DNA from: VRUE01 sp963718755
GTDB lineage: Bacteria > Actinomycetota > Thermoleophilia > Solirubrobacterales > 70-9
Assembly: GCA_963718755.1 (NCBI GenBank)
Contig: OY970376.1
Coordinates: 2,108,001-2,172,000, forward strand
DNA length: 64,000 nt
Direction of reading: 5' to 3'
The position numbers were made by a program, and so were the translations under genes. The notes below the pieces were generated by a model. The model ran no database searches and was not told the origin of the DNA. It was given only the letters and a program-made list of their open reading frames with translations. Numbering within the stretch: position 1 is the stretch's first letter; every line of letters begins with the position of its first letter. Below are positions 1 to 8,408 of this stretch, one piece after another.

Positions 1-3000
1 CGGTCGGTCTTGTAATCGATGACGAGCGGCGGCGCGCCATCACGCTCGACCAGCAGGTCGATCGAGCCGCGCAAGGTCGCACCAGAAACACCGAGCAGCA
101 GTGGCACCTCTGCGCGAGCGGACGCATCGCCGGCCAGGACCCGCTCGCGCAACATCGCCGAGCCGAGCCAGGCGCGAACCGGGGCCAGCAGTTCCTCCTC
201 GACCTGGTCGCCGGGCTCGAGGCCTGCGGTGGCTGCGTGGCGTGCGATCAGATCGGGGGCCGGCTCACGCCACTCGTTTGCCTGGCTCCACTCGAGGAGG
301 GAGTGGACGGCGGCACCTCGGGTTGCCGCTTCGTCTCTGGAACCCGCCGAACCTTCGTCGCCTGCGTTCGTCCTTTGTGGGGCTATGGGGGACAAAGGAC
401 GAACGCGCGTGCCTAGGTCGAGGACCCGCTCCATGTAGAAGCGGTAGGCGCATTCGTCGTAGGCGGCCAGCGCGGTGTAGGAGAGCGGGCGGTTGGGAAC
501 CGTCGGTGGGCGGCCCTCTGGCAACGGCGCCTGCCCCGTGCTCGCTGCCGGCGAGGAGCGGGGCTCGCGCCGTATCGCCGTCAGCTCTGCCGCGCGTTGC
601 GGGGACGGGGCGTTGAGCCGTACACCGATCTGCGAGGGCTCGAAGCCAGCCGTCAGACCCTCGCGGGGCTGCGGAGCCGGGATCGCGATCGCCGAGTCCT
701 GCTCGCGGTCGACCTCGAAGCCGTCGAGGATACGCTCGATCACCGCGGTTCCCGGTTGCACGCCGCGCCCTGACTTCGGCATCGCCACTCCGCTGAGGAT
801 CAGCCGCTCGCGCGCCCGGGTCGCGGCCACATGGAAGAGACGCAGCTCCTCGGCCGCTTCCCGTTGCTGGGCCTCGGCGCAGAGCGCCTCGTGGGCATAG
901 AGGTTGATCGAGGCGGCACCGAGGCGGCGCAGCTGCATTCCCACCCGTGGTTCCTCACCCTCGTGTCCGAGCATCAGCGGCGGCAGGCGGGCGCCGGCCA
1001 GCAGCCGCCGCGAGAGGTGGGGGACGGCGACGACGCCGAACTCGAGGCCCTTGGCGCTGTGCACGGTCATGATCCGCACCCCGTCGTGCCCCTCGATCGC
1101 GCTTGCGGCTTCGGCCTCGGTGTCGGCATCTGCCCGCGAGGCGAGGAAGTCGAGCAGGCCCCGCAGGTCGCGTCCCTCGCGCGCCTCGAACTCACCCGCC
1201 AGCCGCATCAGCTTGCGCACGTTGGCGAAACGTGCCTCGCCCGCCGGGCGCATCAGCACCGCCAGGTCGTAGCCCGTCTCAGCGATTGCCGCCTCGATCA
1301 GGCCGGCGAGGGTGAGGCGCCCGGCACGTTCGCGCAGGCTGACGAGCGTCCGCGCGAAATCCCGCAGCAAGCCCAGCTCCGACTCGGGGATCTCCGCAAG
1401 CGGCCCAGGGTCGACCAAACTCTCATCGCGCGGTTCCTTATTCGCCCCGTGGGTGAATAAGGAACCACGGTCCGTGGCTTGGAGGCCCGCTGCCACCTCC
1501 AGCGCCGGCCAGACGTGGCGCCGCCGGCCCGCCGCGGCGCGCAGCAGCCAGAGCGTGTCGGGCGCCGCGGCGCAGGCGGGGGAGGCGAGGGCGCCGAAGA
1601 GGGCCTGGTCGTCGAGCGGGTTGGCGATCGTCGCCAGCAGGGCGCAGACGTCGGCGACCTGCTGCTGGGACCAGTAGCCGCGGCCGCCGATCGTGTAGGG
1701 GCGCAGGCCGGCGCGCTCCAGCGAGTCCTCGTAGGCGTCGAGGTGGGTGAAGGCGCGCAGCAGGACGACCATCTCGCCGCGCTCGACGCCGCTCTCGGCC
1801 AGCTCGCGCAATCGCTCGGCGACGAAGCGCGCCTCGGCCAGGTGGTTCGACGGCGTGTCGGCGTCGGTCGCCGGCGCCAGGTCGATTCCCTCCCCGTCCC
1901 AGCCGTCGCGGGCGGTGAGCAGCAGCTCGACCGCAGGGCCCTCGCCTGGTGGCTCGGGCAGCTGCGGGCGGCCGCCGACCCGCAGCGGATGGAAGGCGTC
2001 GCCGAGCAGCCTCTCGCCGACCGCGTTGACCGCGCCGATCACCTCCGGGCGCGAGCGGAAGTTGCCGCTCAGCTCCATCGCCACGGCGTCGGGACTCTGT
2101 TCCACCGCGCGCCGCTGCTCGCGGAAGACGTCGAGGTCCGCGTGGCGGAAGCCGTAGATCGACTGCAGCTCGTCGCCGACCACCATCAGCTCGGCACGCG
2201 GCCCGCGCAGTGCCTCGATCAGCCGCAGCTGCAGGCGGTTCGTGTCCTGGAACTCGTCGACGAGCAGGTGGCTGAAGCGCGCCCGGTAGGCGTTGCCGAT
2301 CTCCTCGCGTTCGAGCAGGCGCACGGCGCGCAGCTGCAGATCCTCGAAGTCGAGCCCGCCGCGCCGTTCCTTGACCGCCTCGAAGCGCTGTCCGAAGAGC
2401 GTCAGCAGGGCGGCGATGTGGCGGTAGGCCTCGCCCCCCTCGCCGGCCGCGGCGGTGTGGGAGACGGCTGCGTCGATCGCTTCCCGGTAGGCGCTCATCG
2501 GTTTCGCCTTGCTGTCGGTCCGCAGCGCGACCAGCCGGTCGAGGTCGAGGTCTTCGTCCCCGACTTCAAGCACCGCCAGCGCCCGTTCGACCAGATCGCG
2601 ATTGGAGTTGGTCGGCTTCAGCTCCTCCAGGGTCTCCGCCGCCACAGCCGCCGCCCGGCGGACGCTTGCCTGGGGATCCGGTTGCGGCGGCTCGGGCAGC
2701 CGCGGCGCTGCGACCCCGCGGCTGCGCAGCTCGGCGTGGACGCCGCTGATGATCGCCCGCAGGCCCTCGATCTCAAATGCCGCGACGGTCCGCTCATACG
2801 CCACCTCGCCCTCGGCGAGGAACTCGCCCAGCGCTTCGTCGAAGGCCTCACGCGCTGCTCGCTCGGTCTCGGGCCCGTCGAGGACGCGGAAGCGGGGGTC
2901 GACCCCGGCCGCCACCGGGTGCCCGGCGAGGAGCCGGTTGCAGAAGCCGTGGATCGTCGTCACCCAGGCCCCGCCAATCGTCGTCAGCAGCTCCGCGGCG

Positions 3001-3254
3001 CGCTCCGACCCCGCTGCGGCGCGCAGCTCCAGCGCGGTGCGGATGCGCTGCCGCAGCTCCGTCGCCGCCTTGTCGGTGAAGGTGAAGGCGAGGACGGCGT
3101 CGGGCGAGATGTCGAGGTCGCAGACGAGGCGGCAGTAACGATCGACCATGACGCCGGTCTTGCCGGTCCCCGCCCCGGCCTCGACCAGGACGTCGTGGCC
3201 GCGCGCCTCGATCGCCGCTGACTGCTCGGGCGTGGGCGAGCGCGACTCGCTCAC
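1..3254 (-). CDS. addA: AddA/RecB-like ATP-dependent helicase-nuclease, C-terminus cut by window edge
   Basis: UvrD-superfamily DNA helicase, probably the AddA subunit of an AddAB recombination nuclease that resects double-strand breaks. Translating the minus strand from GTG at 3254 gives an uninterrupted frame of about 1084 codons to the window edge. Visible motifs are Walker A EAGAGTGKT near residue 25, FTFTDKAA (motif Ia), LLVDEFQDTN (Walker B), VGDELQSIYGFR (motif III), MTVHSAKGLEF and VAATRARERL. At the edge it reaches LVIDYKTDR, the PD-(D/E)XK nuclease core of RecB/AddA. It lies 58 bp downstream of the addB stop, with a hairpin filling the gap. No clear Shine-Dalgarno precedes the GTG, so translation may depend on addB or the hairpin. 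Two in-frame palindromes (364-406 and 1432-1466) encode linker-like inserts. Function rests on motifs; the last residues are not visible. Confidence 0.9.
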   Translation of the reverse strand, partial: MSESRSPTPEQSAAIEARGHDVLVEAGAGTGKTGVMVDRYCRLVCDLDISPDAVLAFTFTDKAATELRQRIRTALELRAAAGSERAAELLTTIGGAWVTTIHGFCNRLLAGHPVAAGVDPRFRVLDGPETERAAREAFDEALGEFLAEGEVAYERTVAAFEIEGLRAIISGVHAELRSRGVAAPRLPEPPQPDPQASVRRAAAVAAETLEELKPTNSNRDLVERALAVLEVGDEDLDLDRLVALRTDSKAKPMSAYREAIDAAVSHTAAAGEGGEAYRHIAALLTLFGQRFEAVKERRGGLDFEDLQLRAVRLLEREEIGNAYRARFSHLLVDEFQDTNRLQLRLIEALRGPRAELMVVGDELQSIYGFRHADLDVFREQRRAVEQSPDAVAMELSGNFRSRPEVIGAVNAVGERLLGDAFHPLRVGGRPQLPEPPGEGPAVELLLTARDGWDGEGIDLAPATDADTPSNHLAEARFVAERLRELAESGVERGEMVVLLRAFTHLDAYEDSLERAGLRPYTIGGRGYWSQQQVADVCALLATIANPLDDQALFGALASPACAAAPDTLWLLRAAAGRRRHVWPALEVAAGLQATDRGSLFTHGANKEPRDESLVDPGPLAEIPESELGLLRDFARTLVSLRERAGRLTLAGLIEAAIAETGYDLAVLMRPAGEARFANVRKLMRLAGEFEAREGRDLRGLLDFLASRADADTEAEAASAIEGHDGVRIMTVHSAKGLEFGVVAVPHLSRRLLAGARLPPLMLGHEGEEPRVGMQLRRLGAASINLYAHEALCAEAQQREAAEELRLFHVAATRARERLILSGVAMPKSGRGVQPGTAVIERILDGFEVDREQDSAIAIPAPQPREGLTAGFEPSQIGVRLNAPSPQRAAELTAIRREPRSSPAASTGQAPLPEGRPPTVPNRPLSYTALAAYDECAYRFYMERVLDLGTRVRPLSPIAPQRTNAGDEGSAGSRDEAATRGAAVHSLLEWSQANEWREPAPDLIARHAATAGLEPGDQVEEELLAPVRAWLGSAMLRERVLAGDASARAEVPLLLGVSGATLRGSIDLLVERDGAPPLVIDYKTD
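364..406. repeat. Perfect inverted repeat inside addA
   Basis: Arms of 15 bp (364-378 and 392-406, GCGTTCGTCCTTTGT and its complement) enclose a 13-nt loop, GGGGCTATGGGGG. The element keeps the addA frame open and encodes a low-complexity linker (TRVRPLSPIAPQRTNA) between the helicase part and the nuclease part. The loop core CTATGGG resembles those at 3279-3298, 14892-14911 and 27149-27168. Confidence 0.8.
1432..1466. repeat. Near-perfect inverted repeat inside addA
   Basis: Arms 1432-1446 and 1452-1466 (15 bp, one G/T-type mismatch) enclose a 5-nt loop. In the addA frame it encodes GSLFTHGANKEP, which looks like a surface-loop insert. Arm sequence is unrelated to the palindrome at 364-406. 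Confidence 0.75.
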
Positions 3255-3265
3255 GGCCGCTTTGC

Positions 3266-3311
3266 CGCTGTGGACTTTTGCCTTGCCATGGGACGTGGAA
3301 AGTCCACAGCG
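3266..3311. repeat. Hairpin between addB stop and addA start
   Basis: Perfect 13-bp arms (CGCTGTGGACTTT at 3266-3278, complement at 3299-3311) flank a 20-nt loop containing GCCATGGGACG. The hairpin starts one base after the addB stop and ends 11 bases before the addA GTG, so in mRNA it would occupy the whole spacer. It could set the addB:addA ratio, or simply be an inserted palindromic element. No T-tract follows, so a classical terminator is unlikely. Confidence 0.75.
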
Positions 3312-3312
3312 C

Positions 3313-6276
3313 TCACCGCTCTTCGTCCTCGTCGAGGACAGGTGCCCGGTCGCGCCGGCAGATCGGCGCGAAGTTGCAGAAGGTGGGGCAGATGTCGTGT
3401 CCGCGCAGGCCCTCGCGCGGCCCCGGGTCGCGGCGGATGTCGCCGCGCCGCATGCGGCCGACGATCTCGCCGGCGCGGCGCCGGGCGTCGGCCAGCATCT
3501 GCTCGAACTCGGCTCGGTCGACGACGTCGTTCTCGTAGAGGCGGTAGGAGGCGAGAACGGCCGCGGCGTCCTCACGGACTGCGCCGCGCGGTCGGCGCGA
3601 CGAGGTGCCGCGCAGCGGGTGGTAGAGACCGCCGACGGCCTCCGCGCCCCAGTGCTCGGCAACCGCGATCAGGTAGAGCTGCAGCTGCAGCTTCGCCTGC
3701 TCCTCGAACTTCTCGCGCGGGGTGACCATGCGGGAGAGCTTGTAGTCGAGGACCAGTGCGTGGCCGGCGGCGTCGCGGTCGACCCGGTCGATCGCCCCGT
3801 GCAGCCCCCAGCCGTCGATCTCGAGCACCGGGCGCTCGGTGCTCTCGTCCTCACCAAAGCCCGCCTCCAGCAGCCAGGGCTCGAACCCACCGGTATCGCG
3901 CTCAGCCTCCTCGGCGAGGAAGCGGGCGAGCAGTCCCTCGACCCGCCGGGCGATCGCCCGCTCAGCCGGGTGGGTGCCGAGGCCGCGCTCGCCGGTTACC
4001 TCGGCGACCAGCTCGCGCGCCCGCCCGATCCAGGCGTCAAGCGAGCCCGGGCGGGGGAGGGGGTCGCCCCCGGGACGCTCCCGAAAGAGGCGGTCCAGCA
4101 CGGCGTGCATCAGCCCGCCCTGCACCAGTGGGTCGGGTGCCGGGTCGAGCGGCCTGGGGTCGAGCTCGTGCGAGACAAACCAGCGGTAGGAGCAGACGTC
4201 GAACCCCTCCAGGGTGGTGCCGCCATAGGCGGGGACGGCGGCGAGGGAGCCGAGCACGGCCGGGTTGGAGAGTGGCCCGGGGGCGCGGCTCGCCTCCTCG
4301 GCTCTACGAGCCCTGGCCAGGTCGGCCTCTGAGGGGGCGAGATGGCGTGGCAGGCGCACGTCGGTCAGATCACGAACGATGGTGAGCTCCGCCTCGACCT
4401 GATCTGCGGCCTCCTCTCCGGGCGCCGGTGCGAGCAGCCGGCGCACCTCGTCGATAAAAGGCGAGCGCGGCAGTGCGACCCCGTTCTCGTCGCTGTCGCG
4501 GTAGGAGAGGAAGAGGCGCTTGCTGGGCAGCGCCAGGCAGGAGTGGAAGAGGTAGCGCTCCTCGGCATCGGGGTCGCGGCGCGGCGCCAGGCCGAACTCG
4601 AGCCGCTGCGCTTCAGAGAGGAACGGATCCGTTGCACCGTCGCGGCGCGGGAACTCGCCGTCCTGGAGCGAGGCGACGAAGGCGTGCTCGAAGCGCGAGG
4701 CGCGCAGCCGGTAGGGGCTGGCGATCCGCACCCGGCCCTCGATCGGGCCGCTCCAGGCGCGGAAGCGAAGGTCGCGCAGCGTCGCTGCCAGGTTCTCGGG
4801 CTGCGGCGCCAGCTCCGGCAGCTCGGCCAGGTCGCCAAGGGCGGTGGAGATCTCCCCGGCGGCGCGCAGCTCCAGGCCGTCCCCTCGTCCCGGCGCCGGA
4901 CCGTCCTCGCCGCTGCGGATTGGGCGTGAAGCCATCGTCGCCGCAAGGCGGGCGGTTGCGCCAGCCAACTCGCCGGGCCCCGCGCCGGCGGCCTGCCTCA
5001 GCCGCTCGAGATCACCGGGAAGCCGCTCGTAGCGCTCCTCCCAAAGGCTCAGCGCGGCGGCCGCGCTCTGCAGGCGACGGCGGCGAACAGCGCGCTCGAA
5101 CCAGTCGACCTGCGCCGCGGAGATTCCCGAGGGGCCGCGCAGGAAGCGCAGCAGATCGGCGGCGCGACCGGTGCCGTACTCCGCCTCCAGCAGGGCGATC
5201 AACGTCCCGCCGACGGAGGTCCCCGCGATCGGGATCTCCGCCTCCAGCGCGACGCCGACGCCGTAGGAGTCGAGTACCGTCGCCAGCAGCGGGCCTCGCC
5301 GCGCCGGGTCCCGCACCGCGATCGCGATCCCGGCCGGATCGCCGCCGCTCGCGATCAGCTTCGCCACCTCCGCGCCGATCGCCTCCGCCTCGCTGCGCTC
5401 GCCGGCGGAGCGCAGCAGGACGAGGGCGTCACCTGGCGGACGTCGAGCCGGCTCGGCGCGGCTGAGCTCGCGCTGCAGGTGGACCAGCAGCGGGTCGATG
5501 CCGAACGGTTCGCGCTCCTCGGGCCCGCTCAGCGTTTCGGTCGTGGTCGCGATCGCGCTCAATTCCCGCATCAGCGAGGCGCGGGTGAGGAGCGCGGCGT
5601 TCCCCTCTTCGTAGGCGAGGGCGACGGTCACGTCGGTGGCCTCGCTCAGCACCCCGAGCAACCGGCTCTGGTTGGGGGTGAGATCGCCCGGCTCGTAGAA
5701 GAGGACCGGCCGCCCTCCCCAGGCCTGCGGCGCCGCCCGCAGCGCCTCGATCGCCTCGCGAGCGACCCCGTGCACGTCGAGCAGGCCGAGCCGGTCCCGG
5801 ACCTCGGCGTAGGCCCCGAACAGCTTGGTCAGGTCGCCGAGGTAGGCAGAGGACTCGAGCGTCTGCGCTCCCGATCCCAGCGAGTCGGGCTCCAGCCCGG
5901 CGCTCTGCAGCTCGTCGAGCAGGCGCTCGAAGGGGATCGCGAAGCCGGGGCGGCCGGCGGCGCGTCGCAATGGCCCCAGCCTCTCGCGCCAGGCGGCGAT
6001 CCCGGCCGAGACCGCCGCCTGGCGCTGGGCTGGGGTCAGCTCGCCGCCGAGCCGGGTGCCGGTGCAGCGCGCCACCTCGCGGAAAAGGTCGCCGAAGGTC
6101 ATCGCCGAACCGCCGAGCGCGGCTCCGCTCTCGCAGAGGCTGCGCTCGAAGCGGAAGACGTCGTCGAGCGTCGGCAGGACCAGGATCGGGTTGCGGTCGA
6201 GCGCCTCGCGAAAGAGGGCCTGGATCCGGCCGGCGCGGCCGGAGTTGGGGGGTCCGTGGATCAGCGTCAGTGGCAT
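3313..6276 (-). CDS. addB: AddB-like PD-(D/E)XK nuclease with Fe-S-type cysteines
   Basis: Probable AddB/RexB partner of the downstream addA, acting in double-strand-break end processing. I start it at ATG 6276 because the protein then opens MPLTLIHGPPNSGRAG, a P-loop at the N-terminus as in AddB; an upstream ATG at 6351 would add 25 unlikely residues. It is 987 aa. The C-terminal nuclease core is VLDYKLSR. A cysteine in FDVCSYRWF plus three in the C-terminal CPTFCNFAPIC form the C...CxxxCxxxxxxC pattern of the AddB 4Fe-4S staple. The P-loop lacks the GK[ST] lysine (SGRAG), so ATPase activity of this subunit is doubtful, as known for many AddB proteins. First gene of the addB-addA unit. Confidence 0.85.
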   Translation of the reverse strand: MPLTLIHGPPNSGRAGRIQALFREALDRNPILVLPTLDDVFRFERSLCESGAALGGSAMTFGDLFREVARCTGTRLGGELTPAQRQAAVSAGIAAWRERLGPLRRAAGRPGFAIPFERLLDELQSAGLEPDSLGSGAQTLESSAYLGDLTKLFGAYAEVRDRLGLLDVHGVAREAIEALRAAPQAWGGRPVLFYEPGDLTPNQSRLLGVLSEATDVTVALAYEEGNAALLTRASLMRELSAIATTTETLSGPEEREPFGIDPLLVHLQRELSRAEPARRPPGDALVLLRSAGERSEAEAIGAEVAKLIASGGDPAGIAIAVRDPARRGPLLATVLDSYGVGVALEAEIPIAGTSVGGTLIALLEAEYGTGRAADLLRFLRGPSGISAAQVDWFERAVRRRRLQSAAAALSLWEERYERLPGDLERLRQAAGAGPGELAGATARLAATMASRPIRSGEDGPAPGRGDGLELRAAGEISTALGDLAELPELAPQPENLAATLRDLRFRAWSGPIEGRVRIASPYRLRASRFEHAFVASLQDGEFPRRDGATDPFLSEAQRLEFGLAPRRDPDAEERYLFHSCLALPSKRLFLSYRDSDENGVALPRSPFIDEVRRLLAPAPGEEAADQVEAELTIVRDLTDVRLPRHLAPSEADLARARRAEEASRAPGPLSNPAVLGSLAAVPAYGGTTLEGFDVCSYRWFVSHELDPRPLDPAPDPLVQGGLMHAVLDRLFRERPGGDPLPRPGSLDAWIGRARELVAEVTGERGLGTHPAERAIARRVEGLLARFLAEEAERDTGGFEPWLLEAGFGEDESTERPVLEIDGWGLHGAIDRVDRDAAGHALVLDYKLSRMVTPREKFEEQAKLQLQLYLIAVAEHWGAEAVGGLYHPLRGTSSRRPRGAVREDAAAVLASYRLYENDVVDRAEFEQMLADARRRAGEIVGRMRRGDIRRDPGPREGLRGHDICPTFCNFAPICRRDRAPVLDEDEER

Positions 6277-6322
6277 AGCGGTAAGCGACCCAGCATAGGT
6301 CTGCCCGCGGCGTGCCCAGAAA

Positions 6323-6348
6323 CGCCGGGAAGCCGCGCCGGGAAGCCG
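6323..6348. repeat. 13-bp perfect tandem duplication
   Basis: CGCCGGGAAGCCG occurs twice head to tail (6323-6335, 6336-6348) in the divergent spacer between addB and the next gene. Probably replication slippage; no function assigned. Confidence 0.6.
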
Positions 6349-6411
6349 CAATTGGCGCGTTTCCCGCCCCCGCTTTGCCGTCTTCCGCCCTCTCTAGATT
6401 GGGCGCAGCAG

Positions 6412-6867
6412 ATGTCCCTTTGCTTCGTAGACCCAGCAGACGCGATCCGAGCGATCTCCGACTCGATCGGCCGCGAGGCCCGACGGCAGCTTCTCGGCGA
6501 GGCCGTTCGCGCCTGGGTCGACGAGATCCCCGACGACGAGCTCGAGGTTCACTACGCCAAAGCCCTCTCCGAGCTCGACGAGCACGACCTCTCGATGCTC
6601 GCCGCCTGGCACGGCTCGCTCGAGCTCGGCCAGCCAGTCCCCAACCGCGACTTCCTCATGGGCGCCTTCGGCTCCCTCGGTGAGAACCGCCGCGAGGCGC
6701 TGAAGCTGGCCGCCGGCTTCCGCGGCGAGGAGGCCGTCGACTCCGGCGTCACCGAGGACGATGCCCTCGAGCTGGTCCTGGGCCTGCTCTCCCAGCCGCG
6801 CCAGATGGAGCTGGCCGTCGAGGCCGTAGAGCTATACATCTGGGACCGCGCCGGCTCGGACAACTGA
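6412..6867 (+). CDS. Hypothetical acidic helical protein
   Basis: A 151-aa protein starting MSLCFVDPADAIRAI. It is rich in Asp, Glu, Leu and Ala, predicted mainly helical, with no signal peptide, membrane segment or motif I recognise. Divergent from addB. Start chosen at ATG 6412: the frame stays open upstream, but codon content there looks like the antisense of addB. Its TGA stop (6865-6867) lies in the first bases of the IS110 copy, whose insertion replaced an inferred original TAG at the same place without changing the protein. Confidence 0.7.
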   Translation: MSLCFVDPADAIRAISDSIGREARRQLLGEAVRAWVDEIPDDELEVHYAKALSELDEHDLSMLAAWHGSLELGQPVPNRDFLMGAFGSLGENRREALKLAAGFRGEEAVDSGVTEDDALELVLGLLSQPRQMELAVEAVELYIWDRAGSDN

Positions 6868-6953
6868 TAGCCGTCGAACAACCGGCCTGAGATAAGGCCC
6901 TCTCTGCCGGTCGGAGAGGGTCTTTCTCTTTCTATAAAGAGGGAGGTTGTTCG

Positions 6954-8186
6954 ATGGACCTGGTGAGCGCAGAGCTTCCTGCAAAGACGCTGGTGGTGGC
7001 GATCGACCCCGGCAAGGCCACCAACCGGGTGCTGTTAGCCAACGGCGAACAGGGACTGATCGGGGAGCCCGTTTCGTTACCGACTCTGCGCGAAGGAATC
7101 GAGCGGCTCTGCGCATTGATCGAGGACGCTGGCGCGCCCGACACGGTGATCGCAATCGAGGCGACCGGCTCGCTGCATCTGCCGTGGGTCGCCGAGCTCG
7201 AGCGACGCCTACCTGGCTCGACCCGTCTCTTCGCCCCCTCAGAGACCCAGGCCGCGCGCACTCAGCTCGGCTCGCGCCGCTTCAAGGACGACGACCGCGA
7301 TTGCGCCGCGCTCGTCTCCCTCGCCCGTCAGGGCCGCGGCCGTCCCGTCCAGGACGGGACCCTGGAGGCACTGCTCGACGCCGTGCGCCACCGGCGCCGC
7401 CTGATCGCCGCTCGCACGATCGTCCGCCAGCACCTCCACCACCAGCTCAACGGCCTCTGCCCCGGGCTCTCAGCCCCGGCGGGCCACGGGCGGGTCCTCG
7501 GCCTGGAGACCCCGACGGGTCAGGCCGTGCTCGCCTGCGCGGTCGACTTCGCCGGGCGAGCACCGGCGCCTCGCTCGCTGATCGCCAGGGCGCCGCGTCG
7601 GCTCTCCCGTGCCACGGCGGAGCTCTGGGCGGAGCGCTGGGGCAGCTGCCTGGCACCCCCGCCCGACGCCGAGCTGCGAGCCGAGCGATTGAGGCGGGAT
7701 GTCGCCCGCTGGCGGGCGCTCGAAGCGGACGTGATGGCCGTCGAGGCCCAGATCGCCGCGTTGCTGGCCGAGAGCGCCGGGCAGATCCTGACGACGTTGC
7801 CGGGGGTCGCCGGCACCCGGGCAGCGGCCTTCGCTGTCCATGCCCTGCCAATCGAGCGCTTCCCCACCGCCGAGCACCTCTACTCCTTCACCGGCCTTGC
7901 TCCGGCGCGCTATGAGTCGGCGACGATCCGCAAAGCCAGGGCGATCTCCCGCCAGGCCCCGGGCGAGCGGCGCGATGCGCTGATGGGGATCGCCTGGGGA
8001 CTCTCCCAACACTGCGTGGCTTTCAAAGAGCGCGACCGCGAACTGCGCGCCCGCGGCATGCGGCCGATCGAGGCCCGGGTCGCCCTCGCCCGCCATGCCT
8101 GCCGGCTCTGCCACCGGATGCTTCGAACTCAACAGCCCTTCGACGAGGAGCGCTACGCTCGGACTCGGCATCGGCGTGGGCGGTGA
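6954..8186 (+). CDS. IS110-family transposase (copy 1)
   Basis: A 410-aa recombinase. The N-terminal DEDD (RuvC-like) domain shows VVAIDPGKATNRV, IAIEATGS and KDDDRDC. The C-terminal Transposase_20 domain contains LTTLPGVAGTRAAAF and HLYSFTGLAPARYESATIRK, with the conserved catalytic-serine region. Identical in sequence to the copy at 62143-63375, so both are likely recent and functional. ATG start 6954. The promoter must lie in the 90-bp left end or form only in the circular junction, as known for IS110 relatives. Confidence 0.95.
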   Translation: MDLVSAELPAKTLVVAIDPGKATNRVLLANGEQGLIGEPVSLPTLREGIERLCALIEDAGAPDTVIAIEATGSLHLPWVAELERRLPGSTRLFAPSETQAARTQLGSRRFKDDDRDCAALVSLARQGRGRPVQDGTLEALLDAVRHRRRLIAARTIVRQHLHHQLNGLCPGLSAPAGHGRVLGLETPTGQAVLACAVDFAGRAPAPRSLIARAPRRLSRATAELWAERWGSCLAPPPDAELRAERLRRDVARWRALEADVMAVEAQIAALLAESAGQILTTLPGVAGTRAAAFAVHALPIERFPTAEHLYSFTGLAPARYESATIRKARAISRQAPGERRDALMGIAWGLSQHCVAFKERDRELRARGMRPIEARVALARHACRLCHRMLRTQQPFDEERYARTRHRRGR

Positions 8187-8408
8187 CGGCGTTACAGCTA
8201 TGCCCCGCGAGGGCGCAATCTAGTTTGCCGCCCGCCCGCGCCGGCCATTCCTACGGCGCAAAGAAGAACCTGCCGCACGACGGCGCCTGATCAGTCTGCC
8301 GACGGCCTTCGCCGGGTCGAGCAGAGCCTTCTCGCAATTTGCGACCGGCACGGCCGGCCCGCCGGGCCCTGCCGCCGATCGGCTATTGACTCATCGGCGA
8401 AGAACTAG
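8187..8408 (+). ncRNA. Candidate bridge-RNA region of IS110 copy 1
   Basis: 222 bp downstream of the transposase, GC-rich with several short inverted repeats, no ORF, and fully conserved in the second copy. IS110-family elements encode a structured bridge RNA in one noncoding end that names donor and target. This is the longer end, so it is the better candidate. Transcript boundaries and guide loops were not resolved by eye. Confidence 0.35.

Larger units (their letters stand above)
6864..8408 (+). mobile_element. IS110-family insertion sequence, copy 1
   Basis: Sequence shared with the inverted copy at 61921-63465 runs exactly from CTGATAG (6864) to GAACTAG (8408), 1545 bp. The ends are not inverted repeats and no target duplication beyond a possible CT is seen, as in IS110 elements. 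Both ends carry CT, matching the dinucleotide core described for the bridge-RNA member IS621. Noncoding ends are 90 bp (left, with a strong hairpin and T-rich run) and 222 bp (right). The element separates two convergent genes whose stop codons appear once to have shared one CTAG. Confidence 0.9.

Noticed and set aside
1479..3221. 580-aa plus-strand reading frame
   Set aside because: Antisense shadow of addA; composition is an artefact of GC-rich codon positions and the minus-strand frame has all helicase motifs.
6895..6940. Hairpin CCCTCTC/GAGAGGG followed by TCTTTCTCTTT as a host terminator
   Set aside because: It lies within the IS110 left end and is present in both copies, so it belongs to the element rather than to the upstream gene.
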